Virus record (IMG/VR): IMGVR_UViG_3300011115_000874
Location: 62,001-126,000 of that record
Reading direction: 5' to 3' (one strand)
Source: a virus
Length of the DNA: 64,000 bases
The number at the start of each line of letters is the position of its first letter. Within the stretch, counting starts at the first letter, position 1. Shown here piece by piece: positions 22,875-31,655 of the stretch. The position numbers and the translations under genes were made by a program. The notes beneath the pieces were generated by a model. That model was not told the origin of the DNA and searched no databases. It saw nothing but the letters and a program-made list of their open reading frames with translations.

Positions 22875-23588
22875 TTATCTAATTAACCCAACGTCTGATT
22901 TTTCCTCTAATGTAGGTATTATTTTTATTTTAATACTGTTTTTTACTAAATGCCATTTTAGTAAGTATTCATTTCTAAGTGGAGAGTCTTGTCCTGGCCA
23001 TCCACCAAATAATGAGTGGAATAAATCAACATCATCTGTAACATATGATATAACATTTGAAAATACTTCTGAGTATACTATCATATCTTGTTGTTTACCT
23101 ATTGCAAACACATCATAGTATCCTCTGTCTTTAACTCTAATATCTGTATTCCACTCTGGTAATATAATACCTTCTTGTGGTAACTCCAAATTAAATTTAG
23201 AGTAATCTATATCAAATCTTGTTCTGATAATATAATCATATTCTTCCTCAACTAATTGGATTGATTTATATATTGAATAAAACATACTTAAACTATTATT
23301 CAGAGGTTGTCTCCAAATAGGACATTTAATTCCACTAGCGTCAAACACTATAGGTTTTTCTACAATATATTTTTTAGGATTATATAATTGAATAAGATCA
23401 TTATAATCACTATCTGTTAATGAATATTGATTATTTCCAAATCCAAAGTTAGTTGACTCAAAATTAGGAGTTTTCCAAGTATGAAAGTATACATCACAAT
23501 CATGTTTATCTAAAAAATATGTTTTTAGACTATCATAACTTTGTTTAAAATTTCTTGCTTGACCACTTATACAAATAGCTATTTTCAT
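22875..23588 (-). CDS. LPS-type glycosyltransferase-like protein (237 aa)
   Basis: It starts KIAICISGQARNFKQSYDSL and has IIRTRFDIDYS (DxD). This SGQ-R / RxRxD pattern occurs in surface-glycan gene clusters. It abuts the next gene by one nucleotide. Donor and acceptor unknown. Confidence 0.7.
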   Translation of the reverse strand: MKIAICISGQARNFKQSYDSLKTYFLDKHDCDVYFHTWKTPNFESTNFGFGNNQYSLTDSDYNDLIQLYNPKKYIVEKPIVFDASGIKCPIWRQPLNNSLSMFYSIYKSIQLVEEEYDYIIRTRFDIDYSKFNLELPQEGIILPEWNTDIRVKDRGYYDVFAIGKQQDMIVYSEVFSNVISYVTDDVDLFHSLFGGWPGQDSPLRNEYLLKWHLVKNSIKIKIIPTLEEKSDVGLIR

Positions 23589-24025
23589 TACTTATAATTT
23601 TGAATATAATCACTACATACCCCCAAACATTGAGAGATATCATCATTATGTATCTCAGGCATAACTGCTATACTATCTTTAATAGGTTGTTTACCTGGGT
23701 AGACCCATATATATTTCTTTGAAGTTAAAGTTAATGTATCTTCCTGATGCCAGAAATAATTTATTTGGGGATAATTTTCTTGTAAGTAAATTAAAGCTTC
23801 TGGGTTTTTACAGTGTACCCATATTCTATAAAGATATTGAGTTAACCATGAATCACTTATTAAGTATTGAGGTTCATCATGACCTAGATATAATTTATCT
23901 TCTATAACCCAAAAATCAATCTCAACATCAAATCCTTTATATAATGCTTCTTGAAGATATGATGGTGAATTCTCTTTTTTAGGGTTAGGACCTATCAAAT
24001 TTCCTCTATGAGATATTAGTTTCAT
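23588..24025 (-). CDS. short glycerophosphodiesterase-like protein (145 aa)
   Basis: LISHRGN, KENSPSYLQ, FDVEIDFWV and YLGHDEP correspond to the first metal and catalytic motifs of the GDPD TIM barrel. The family is usually near 240 aa, so this is about half a barrel. It may be a minimal enzyme that removes or adds a glycerophosphate decoration, or an inactive relative. Confidence 0.7.
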   Translation of the reverse strand: MKLISHRGNLIGPNPKKENSPSYLQEALYKGFDVEIDFWVIEDKLYLGHDEPQYLISDSWLTQYLYRIWVHCKNPEALIYLQENYPQINYFWHQEDTLTLTSKKYIWVYPGKQPIKDSIAVMPEIHNDDISQCLGVCSDYIQNYK

Positions 24026-24027
24026 AA

Positions 24028-24888
24028 TTAATATTTTTCTCCAATATATAATTTACGTTCATCACCTCGGTCTTCCAATCTATTCTCAGAAATAATTTCA
24101 TGAAACATATGAATACCATATGCTTTATGTTCTCCACTAAACCATACTCCACTTTGTTTTAAACCATAAAATAAATTATGAGGTCCACCCCAAGTTGAGT
24201 TCATATCAAATACTTGGGGATGATAAGCTATCTCTCTTCCTAACTCTAATATATCATTAGTTATAACATGTAAATTAAAATCATGGATATAATTGTGAGA
24301 TACATAATTTATAGATGAATGATAATCCATTTCCCCATTAGGTGAAACTTCATTAAGAGGTAAAGCATTATTATAGTTATCTCCTCCTCTATAATATGTC
24401 TCAAAATCTGAAGGTTGGAATTCAGATAAGTCTAATTTAGTTAGAATAGTATCATAACTAATCTTCTGTTTTGCTCCCAATGTTGGAAGTGACCACATAC
24501 ATTTAGGAGTATTATGTTTTAAAAATACACTATTGAAATTATTTGAAACACAGTAATCTGATTTTAACCAGAGTATTTTACCTGGTATGTTTTGTAATTC
24601 TAAAGATAATCCTATATCAAACCAATTTCTTATATCCTGTAGTAAATTCTTTTTATTAATCTCAGGATCATAAGGAAATATTAAAATGTCTTTAACATAG
24701 TTTTTAACATCGTATTTTTTAATTAATTCAATAATATTATCATTAGATAATTCATGTTCATGGGTATTATATATAACAAAATTATCCCATATAATATTAC
24801 TTGTTTGAAGGGATAATAATGCTTTTAAACTATAATCAGTATGTTTTAAATCTAAAGTAGTATGAGTTGTAAATATACAAGTATTCAT
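24028..24888 (-). CDS. putative glycosyltransferase (286 aa)
   Basis: No clear family motif, but the context, size and a short KILWLKSDYCVS segment (an SDY in place of DxD) suggest a GT-A enzyme. GEHKAYGIHMFHE near the C-terminus is conserved-looking. Function inferred from position in the cluster. Confidence 0.55.
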   Translation of the reverse strand: MNTCIFTTHTTLDLKHTDYSLKALLSLQTSNIIWDNFVIYNTHEHELSNDNIIELIKKYDVKNYVKDILIFPYDPEINKKNLLQDIRNWFDIGLSLELQNIPGKILWLKSDYCVSNNFNSVFLKHNTPKCMWSLPTLGAKQKISYDTILTKLDLSEFQPSDFETYYRGGDNYNNALPLNEVSPNGEMDYHSSINYVSHNYIHDFNLHVITNDILELGREIAYHPQVFDMNSTWGGPHNLFYGLKQSGVWFSGEHKAYGIHMFHEIISENRLEDRGDERKLYIGEKY

Positions 24889-24889
24889 C

Positions 24890-25507
24890 TTAACTAATTA
24901 ATTTACGATATGTGTCAGCGTCTATATTTTTTCTTTCATTAAATATTTCCAACCCACTTGTTTGCTCTGATTCACCTCCCATAACCCATCCTTCTATAGC
25001 ATAGTTATGTTTACCAGCTTGTTTAATTTTATCAAACATCCAATTATCTCCATAATGTATTTTTAACTCATGAGGAATTGGTATATAAGAATTTTTATGT
25101 ATAAAAAATAAACAAGCGTAACATGCCATTAAACTACCAAATTCCTCAACTCTAAACTCACCTTGAGGATTATCCCAACATTTATTTCCAGCACCAATAA
25201 TTCCTCTATCTTCTGTTATATAAGGATAAACTAAATTAATTACACTCCAATCTGTTTCAACATCATCATTAACAATTAATATTTTATCATATTTTGCTAA
25301 TGATACCCCTTTATTCCAAGCTGGGGTAACAAATATATTTTCAGATTCTTTAATATGATTTAATTTAGGTATGTAAGATATATCTATATCTTGAGGAGCA
25401 TTATCAATTAAGATAATCTCTCCCACTAATTCATTATTAGAAATTTGAATTAATCTATCTATAAATCCTTCAGATTTCCATAGGGTAGGTATAACAACTG
25501 ATATCAT
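24890..25507 (-). CDS. GT2-family glycosyltransferase (205 aa)
   Basis: ISVVIPTLWKSEGFIDRLI and KILIVNDDVETDW (DxD-like NDD) are GT2 signatures. It is shorter than usual at the C-terminus, so it is a minimal catalytic domain. Confidence 0.82.
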   Translation of the reverse strand: MISVVIPTLWKSEGFIDRLIQISNNELVGEIILIDNAPQDIDISYIPKLNHIKESENIFVTPAWNKGVSLAKYDKILIVNDDVETDWSVINLVYPYITEDRGIIGAGNKCWDNPQGEFRVEEFGSLMACYACLFFIHKNSYIPIPHELKIHYGDNWMFDKIKQAGKHNYAIEGWVMGGESEQTSGLEIFNERKNIDADTYRKLIS

Positions 25508-25510
25508 ATT

Positions 25511-26080
25511 TTATTTTTTAAATCCGTAAAAGAATAAATCACAATGGTTTGTTTCTACTTCAAATTCATACTTTTTAAAGTTAGCATCAATGTCTATACA
25601 CTCTCTGATATCTTCTTCAGTTAAATTTTTATAGTATTCATTATCCCAATTTTCTCTAGACACATTAGGCATTGTTTTCCAATTTGGAAATTTTTCTTTA
25701 CCTTCATCTTCTAATGATTTTACTCCATGAACTGGTCTTCCAGTTGTAGCGCATGTAAATAAAAGCATACCACCAGGCTTAAGCATTCTAACAGCGTTTT
25801 GGATTGTTTCTTTGTAGTATGGGTTATGTTCAAAACATTCACATGATATAATAACATCAAATGTATTATCAGGTGCATCATAATCTTGAGCAGGACATAC
25901 TATATCTACTCCAGGGCCAGGACCTAAATCTAATCCTGAGTAGTCACAGTTTTCAAAATATACATCTTCTGTACCGCAGACATTAAATGTACCTATTCCT
26001 AATACTTTTTTGTTGTTAAAATAATTAGGAAACGTTACCTTAATTTTATTAACATAATTGATTTGTTCTTTATGAGCCAT
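25511..26080 (-). CDS. class I SAM-dependent methyltransferase (189 aa)
   Basis: VLGIGTFNVCG is motif I, LDLGPGPGVDIV motif II, FDVIISCECFEH motif IV and MLKPGGMLLF motif V. It is of the small Methyltransf_11 type common in O-antigen clusters, so a sugar O-methylation (for example chain capping) is likely. Confidence 0.85.
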   Translation of the reverse strand: MAHKEQINYVNKIKVTFPNYFNNKKVLGIGTFNVCGTEDVYFENCDYSGLDLGPGPGVDIVCPAQDYDAPDNTFDVIISCECFEHNPYYKETIQNAVRMLKPGGMLLFTCATTGRPVHGVKSLEDEGKEKFPNWKTMPNVSRENWDNEYYKNLTEEDIRECIDIDANFKKYEFEVETNHCDLFFYGFKK

Positions 26081-26083
26081 AAT

Positions 26084-27436
26084 TTATTTATAATTTTCTA
26101 AATAGTTTTTTAAATCTTCAGGAGTTCCTAACCCCCACATTCCCTTAACATTAAATGTTCTAATTTGTTTAGAGTCTTTAATTGCTTGATTAAACACAGG
26201 ACAAACATAAAATTCATTACTCACACGAATGTTTTCCTCAATCATTTCCTCAGCATACTTAACAAAATCAGATCCATGTTTCCAATAATAATATCCTACT
26301 GTCGCAATATCTGATATTGGATTCTTTTCAGCTACCTCAGTTACTAATCCTTTCTCATCTATTTTAGCAAATGACCATTTTGGATGTGTAGCTGTGAATG
26401 TGACTATACCTCCATCAGCTTCAGTTTCATTCATTTTATACATGAACTCATTACTATCCCATTCAACAAACTGATCTGAGTTAGCGAAGAAGAGTGGATT
26501 ACCGTTGTCAATATATTCTTTAGCCAATAATGCAGTGCACGCAGCACCTTCGGTTAAACCATCTGTTTCCACTATTTTACACCCAGGAGTTAATAGGTTT
26601 AATAATGTATCTAAATTATATTTTTCACGGTGTGATTTTTGCACAACATATATATAATTTGCTTCTAGATTTAAGTTTTCAATTACAACTTGAATCATAG
26701 GTTTATTTTTAACTTCAATAAGAGGTTTAGGGAATGTATACCCTGCTTGTTCAAATCTAGAACCAGCACCAGCCATTGGAATCAAAACATTAAGTTTCTC
26801 ATCTTTCCATTTAGGTGTCATATTTATTTTTTCTTTATTTAAATGTTTATAGATATTATTATAATTAACTTCTTTTGGAGAGCCAACTCTCATTACATTA
26901 GCTTTACTTCTACTTGCTGCTAATAATCCATATGGTGAATCTTCAACAATTAAAGTTTCCTCAGGTAAATACCCCATTCTACTCATCGCCTTCCAATACA
27001 TTTCAGGATGTGGTTTACTATTCTTAACATCTTCATTTGATAATATTAAATCAAAACGATCAATAATATCAAACTTAGATAATACTGTTAGTACAGTTTT
27101 ACGAATACTATTTGAACATACTGCTAATTTGTATCCATTATTAATTAACATATCCATACAGACTTGCAATTGAGGACTGGGTTGTAAATTAGATAGTGCT
27201 TCTAAAGTATATTTTTGTTTATTGTCCCAAATTTGTTTATGACTCTTAATAGGCAAGTTTTTTCTTTCAGTTAACATATCTAACTTTTGATTTGTCTTTA
27301 AACCATCATAAACTGATAGATGCTCATCCCAAGATATAGAGTATTTTTCCCCTAATGCTTTATTTAAAGCATCATAATGTATTTGTTTTGCTTCTACTAA
27401 TACACCATCTAAATCAAATATAACTAATTTTATCAT
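26084..27436 (-). CDS. HAD phosphatase / sugar nucleotidyltransferase fusion (450 aa)
   Basis: Residues 1-200 are a HAD hydrolase (VIFDLDGVLVE nucleophile, VCSNSIRK, KPHPEMYWKA, VEDSPYGLLAA), close to beta-phosphoglucomutase. Residues 215-450 are an NTP-transferase (LIPMAGAGSRF, FPKPLIEV, FFANSDQFVEW). The two activities could make and activate a sugar phosphate in one chain. The fusion order (HAD first) is unusual to me. It overlaps the next gene by 4 nt. Confidence 0.88.
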   Translation of the reverse strand: MIKLVIFDLDGVLVEAKQIHYDALNKALGEKYSISWDEHLSVYDGLKTNQKLDMLTERKNLPIKSHKQIWDNKQKYTLEALSNLQPSPQLQVCMDMLINNGYKLAVCSNSIRKTVLTVLSKFDIIDRFDLILSNEDVKNSKPHPEMYWKAMSRMGYLPEETLIVEDSPYGLLAASRSKANVMRVGSPKEVNYNNIYKHLNKEKINMTPKWKDEKLNVLIPMAGAGSRFEQAGYTFPKPLIEVKNKPMIQVVIENLNLEANYIYVVQKSHREKYNLDTLLNLLTPGCKIVETDGLTEGAACTALLAKEYIDNGNPLFFANSDQFVEWDSNEFMYKMNETEADGGIVTFTATHPKWSFAKIDEKGLVTEVAEKNPISDIATVGYYYWKHGSDFVKYAEEMIEENIRVSNEFYVCPVFNQAIKDSKQIRTFNVKGMWGLGTPEDLKNYLENYK

Positions 27437-28278
27437 ATATTATTCAATTGACATATTTCTTTTATTGTGCTTACTATTCTAGGAAGATATTCATTATATT
27501 GTAAAGCTAATTGGAAATTTTCCTCCATAACTTCTTTTTTAGATTCATAAAATTCAGGGGTTAGATTATTAACAATTGATATTAATTCATCTACTGTTTC
27601 AAATGTGATAACACCTTCCATATTAAAATATTCTCCTAAATTTGGACATCCCCAATAAATTGGTAAGGTTCTAGTTAGAAAAGCATCTGTAATTTTTTCT
27701 GTGAAGTAATTTTTATGTCTAGTATTTTCAACACCTATATGGAACATACTTTCCCAACATATGTCCTTTCCATTTTCCCATGGATGTTTATCTTCTGTAG
27801 AGTAAATAAAATTAGTTGGTATAGTGATTTTATCAACATTATTAAAGATATTATGTCTTAAAAAATGTCCTTCAACTAAATACTTTTTACCACATAGAAA
27901 TGAAATATTAAACTTTTTATTATCAATAAATTCTGGGTAACGAGTTTCTGGTATAAGTGCATTTTCGTCCCAGAATCTACAGTATCTATTAGACATACCA
28001 TATGGTAGTAAAATTGAGTTAGGGCATGAGTTTAATATATCTTCATTCCAAGTTAATATACAACTAAAAGCTTGATGATTAATTTTAGCCCAATCATGTA
28101 AACCAAATATTTCATTTGGTTCAGATAATATTAAAAAGTTATATGGGTTTTGACTTATATCATGTTGGGAACAAGGATAATCATTAAATAAACTAATAGG
28201 TTTATCCTTTAAATACTCATCACCATTCATATAATGATCAAACATTTCTATAGGCATGTAATGGCACTTAATATACAT
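27433..28278 (-). CDS. GT10 fucosyltransferase-like enzyme (281 aa)
   Basis: FHIGVENTRHKNYFTEKI, DAFLTRTLPIYWGCP is the donor-binding block of alpha-1,3-fucosyltransferases (GT10). The N-terminal acceptor half is short. GDP-fucose precursors could come from the GDP-mannose dehydratase at 29369. It may build a fucose-type or related branch on a phage or host glycan. Confidence 0.82.
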   Translation of the reverse strand: MYIKCHYMPIEMFDHYMNGDEYLKDKPISLFNDYPCSQHDISQNPYNFLILSEPNEIFGLHDWAKINHQAFSCILTWNEDILNSCPNSILLPYGMSNRYCRFWDENALIPETRYPEFIDNKKFNISFLCGKKYLVEGHFLRHNIFNNVDKITIPTNFIYSTEDKHPWENGKDICWESMFHIGVENTRHKNYFTEKITDAFLTRTLPIYWGCPNLGEYFNMEGVITFETVDELISIVNNLTPEFYESKKEVMEENFQLALQYNEYLPRIVSTIKEICQLNNI

Positions 28279-28280
28279 TG

Positions 28281-28901
28281 TTATAAGGTATTATAGAAAC
28301 TATTTTGTGATTCTTGTTTTGATATATGTTTATGATGATATAAAGAATATTCTTCCTCTTCAGGTAAATAGGCATATGTTTTATATCCATCTAATACTTC
28401 ATGTAACTTATTTATCCACTTAATATCAGGAGTATTCTTATATATTCTCCATTGATGGTCAGGCCATTGTATCCATCCTTTATCATTTTGTTTCCATCCC
28501 CAAGCTTGTATATGTTGAGGTGTTATTCCTTCCACAGTATTAACTCTAGGAGTTAGAATAATATCAGTTTCTGATTCAGATAATACTTCTGGTAGTATTG
28601 AAATTAGTTCTTTGTTAGGTAATTCATCAGCATCAATTTGAAAGATATAATCACCAGAACACATTCCATTTAATTCATTTTTCCAATCAGCAAAATGACC
28701 TTGGAATGTACTTTCTTTTAAGATAATAATATTTTTAGATGACCAATAATGTAATTCATCTAACAATTTTTTAGATGCCTTTGGTTTATCTAATAAAACA
28801 CAAATTTCATCTACAAGTCGTTTATGTTGATGAAGGAAATTAAGTAAACAACTTACTTCTTCCAGTTCATTACAAACTGTAATTGCATAACTAATTTTCA
28901 T
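28281..28901 (-). CDS. GT2-like glycosyltransferase (206 aa)
   Basis: ISYAITVCNELEEVSCLLNF, DYIFQIDADELPN (DAD) and WRIYKNTPDIKW are typical of WaaE/KdtX-like GT2 enzymes. It starts at ATG 28901, 7 nt after promoter box 28909-28914. Confidence 0.83.
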   Translation of the reverse strand: MKISYAITVCNELEEVSCLLNFLHQHKRLVDEICVLLDKPKASKKLLDELHYWSSKNIIILKESTFQGHFADWKNELNGMCSGDYIFQIDADELPNKELISILPEVLSESETDIILTPRVNTVEGITPQHIQAWGWKQNDKGWIQWPDHQWRIYKNTPDIKWINKLHEVLDGYKTYAYLPEEEEYSLYHHKHISKQESQNSFYNTL

Positions 28902-28908
28902 ATAACCT

Positions 28909-28938
28909 AATATAATATTACTTTGTCAGTAAGCCAAT
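28909..28938 (-). promoter_or_regulatory. internal promoter of the glycan cluster
   Basis: TTGGC-N18-TATATT, 7 nt before ATG 28901; the TTGGC box lies in the last codons of the upstream gene. It is the only clear TTGGC promoter found inside the 13-kb cluster. Confidence 0.65.
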
Positions 28939-29376
28939 ATAATCTAAAGCTTCTATAAAATCTTTTTCATCAAAATGTTGAAGTGTCTCCATATCCATTC
29001 TATATTCATAAAATTTACCTGGTTGTTTAGGGATTGGGAATTTATGTTTTTCTTCCTCAGTTACAGGAACTGCTTTAACAGCTGACCATTTCCAATTATT
29101 AGCCTCAGCTCCATTAGCAAATACCATACCTTGTTTAGGTTCATTGATAGTCTGTGGTAACCATACTAATTTAGTTTCAGGGTCAGTCCAAGCTAACGCT
29201 TTATATAGTTCTGGAAGTACTTCCATTTGTTCATTATAAAACTCACTTCCCTCTGTCATAAGTGAGTTAGTCCAAAACCCACATGATAATGACATCCAAT
29301 TTGTTATTTCAGGTGTTACTTCTATTTCATAACATAAATTCCCTCCTGATTTAGGGCATGTAATAATTTTATCCAT
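28918..29376 (-). CDS. unknown phage protein (152 aa)
   Basis: It starts DKIITCPKSGGNLCYEIE, with Trp-rich segments (NNWKWSAVKAVPV). I do not recognise a domain; similar short proteins occur in large T4-like phages by my recollection. It lies between two glycan genes and overlaps the dehydratase by 8 nt. Confidence 0.6.
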   Translation of the reverse strand: MDKIITCPKSGGNLCYEIEVTPEITNWMSLSCGFWTNSLMTEGSEFYNEQMEVLPELYKALAWTDPETKLVWLPQTINEPKQGMVFANGAEANNWKWSAVKAVPVTEEEKHKFPIPKQPGKFYEYRMDMETLQHFDEKDFIEALDYIGLLTK

Positions 29377-30355
29377 TGTTTTTATATTTATTAATCCAAT
29401 ATTCTACCATTTCATCTAACATTGACTCAAATGTATAATCATGAGTCCATCCTGTTGTTTTAATTAGTTTAGATGAATCACCTTTTAAATTATGTAATTC
29501 TTCAGGACGTAAAAACTTTTCATCTTGAGTCACATATTCTCTATAATCTAAATCTAATAAAGAAAATACATAATCACAAAGTTCTCTTACAGAATGGGAT
29601 ATTCCTGTTGCACAAACAAAATCATCTGATTTGTCTAGTTGTAGTATTTCCCACATTGCCCGAACATAGTCTTTAGCATGTCCCCAATCTCGTGTCGCGT
29701 CTAAATTGCCTAATTTTAATTCATTAGATAATCCTAATTTAATCTTAACTGCTTCCTTACAAACTTTATTTGTTACAAAATTAGTTCCTCGTCTAGGTGA
29801 CTCATGATTAAATAATACACCATTAGAAACAAACATATTATATGAGTGTCTATAATTTCTACTTATGTTATAAGCAAATACTTTAGCACATCCATAAGGT
29901 GAAACGGGATTCATTGGTGTTGTTTCTCTTTGATAACCATCGTTATCAATACTATTTCCAAACATTTCTGAGCTACTAGCCTGGTATACTTTAGTATTAG
30001 GTGATACCATTCTAACTGCTTCTAATACATTTAAAGCACCTATAGCAGTAGCATTCGCAGTATATAATGGTTGGTCAAAACTAATTCTAACATGAGATTG
30101 AGCAGCTAAATTATATAATTCATTAGGTTGTACTTTTTGTATTACCCTAATTAGAGATGCAAGATCAGTTAGATCAGCATACTCTAATTTTAGTTTAGGA
30201 TAAATTTTATCATTAATCCTTGCTGTTTGGTTTTCAGCTACAGAATTACGTTTTAATATTCCCCACACCTCATATCCTTTATCAAGCAAAAACTCAGCTA
30301 AATAAGATCCATCTTGACCATTAATACCTGTGATTAATACTTTTTTATTCTCCAA
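29369..30355 (-). CDS. gmd: GDP-mannose 4,6-dehydratase
   Basis: A Rossmann-fold short-chain dehydratase (328 aa): TGINGQDGSYLAEFL binds NADP, SSSEMFG and SPYGCAK (Tyr-x3-Lys) are catalytic, FNHESPRRG and ATRDWGHA bind the GDP-sugar. It makes GDP-4-keto-6-deoxymannose, the precursor of GDP-fucose, GDP-rhamnose and GDP-perosamine. No GDP-fucose synthase is visible, so the final sugar is open. Confidence 0.93.
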   Translation of the reverse strand: MENKKVLITGINGQDGSYLAEFLLDKGYEVWGILKRNSVAENQTARINDKIYPKLKLEYADLTDLASLIRVIQKVQPNELYNLAAQSHVRISFDQPLYTANATAIGALNVLEAVRMVSPNTKVYQASSSEMFGNSIDNDGYQRETTPMNPVSPYGCAKVFAYNISRNYRHSYNMFVSNGVLFNHESPRRGTNFVTNKVCKEAVKIKLGLSNELKLGNLDATRDWGHAKDYVRAMWEILQLDKSDDFVCATGISHSVRELCDYVFSLLDLDYREYVTQDEKFLRPEELHNLKGDSSKLIKTTGWTHDYTFESMLDEMVEYWINKYKNNG

Positions 30356-31646
30356 TTTTCTTTAATTTAGGTAATTCAATTTTCTTTAATTGAGGTAATT
30401 TTAATTCTACCTGTTTTGGAAACTCAGGAATGTATTTAGTAAATAATTCATCTACTTTATCCTTCATTTTATCCCAACTAAACTCAGTTTTACTTTTATG
30501 TGCCTGACGTTTAGCTCCATCAAGATATTTTTTATAATCTTCAAATACATCTTTAATAGATGTTCCAGCGTGGCCTAAATCTACTGAGAACCATTGTGAT
30601 TCTTTTAATAACCATTGATTAGCAGCACTTGGGTGTACATCTGTTAACTTACCTGGTAGCATTGTTGTGAATTCAGGGTTTAAGAAATCTACTTGTCCAC
30701 TCCAATTAGTAGTAATGATTGGTTTTTTAGTTAAACTAAATTCAAGTAATGGTCTTCCATAACCCTCTCCTTTAGTTAAATTAATCATTGCTTTTACTTT
30801 AGAATGATTATATAATTCATTCATCTCAGTATCACTAAACTCACCATGTAAAACATAGATATTAGGTAAATCTTTACTATTAATTGATTTTTTGATTAAA
30901 GTAATTTTTCTTAAGATTTCATCTCTATCTAGATATGAAGATCCCATTTGAGATGTTTTTAAGATTAATGCTGGTTTGTCTTTCTTGTTTTTAAATATCT
31001 CATAAAACATTTTAATTAACAATCCTACATTCTTTCTGTCTTCACCTAAATCACCATTGATCCAATGGCCAACAAACAAGAATGCAAATTTTTCTTTAAT
31101 ATTAGTTATTTCAGAGAATGAATCTACTTTATCAAGTGGTTTATAAACATTAATATCTGCACCCTCAAATAACACTTCAATTGGTTTTTCAATTTTAGCC
31201 TCTCCAACTGGTTGATTGGTACGTTGATCTACTTTTTGCAACACAGTATCAATAAATGTTTTCTTTGAATGCTCAGAAGAAGTTAATACTAAATTCATCC
31301 TATTACATCCTTCAATCCAATCACCTGGTGCTATAGTTGTTTCAATACCTGCTGTTACTCCAATATTATATTTTCCTATCGGTTGGAATTCACTTGGTAT
31401 AGTGATTTGCATCCATATTTCTGGTTGTTTTGGTAGTTGAGGTTGAGCCCAAATATGTTGGCTTAAAAATCCCCATTCTGGGTTGTCAGTGATAAAATTC
31501 CAAGGTGTGTTACCCCACATTTGAGGGATAATTTTAACATCATATTTGTCTGTGGCTATAATTGCTCTGACTAAATCTCGAGAGCGTGCTCCGTAACCAC
31601 TATAAGTGTCAATAGGGCAGGAGATAAAAAACAATGGTTTACTCAT
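30345..31646 (-). CDS. GT4/GT1-type glycosyltransferase (433 aa)
   Basis: The GT-B fold is shown by YSGYGARSRDLVRAI at the N-terminus and NLTKGEGYGRPLLEFSL (donor site EGxGxPxLE) in the C-terminal domain. The last 25 residues carry a short repeat (LPQLKKIELPKLKKI) that may be a tail for protein contact. Confidence 0.87.
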   Translation of the reverse strand: MSKPLFFISCPIDTYSGYGARSRDLVRAIIATDKYDVKIIPQMWGNTPWNFITDNPEWGFLSQHIWAQPQLPKQPEIWMQITIPSEFQPIGKYNIGVTAGIETTIAPGDWIEGCNRMNLVLTSSEHSKKTFIDTVLQKVDQRTNQPVGEAKIEKPIEVLFEGADINVYKPLDKVDSFSEITNIKEKFAFLFVGHWINGDLGEDRKNVGLLIKMFYEIFKNKKDKPALILKTSQMGSSYLDRDEILRKITLIKKSINSKDLPNIYVLHGEFSDTEMNELYNHSKVKAMINLTKGEGYGRPLLEFSLTKKPIITTNWSGQVDFLNPEFTTMLPGKLTDVHPSAANQWLLKESQWFSVDLGHAGTSIKDVFEDYKKYLDGAKRQAHKSKTEFSWDKMKDKVDELFTKYIPEFPKQVELKLPQLKKIELPKLKKIGE

Positions 31647-31655
31647 AACTTTATT

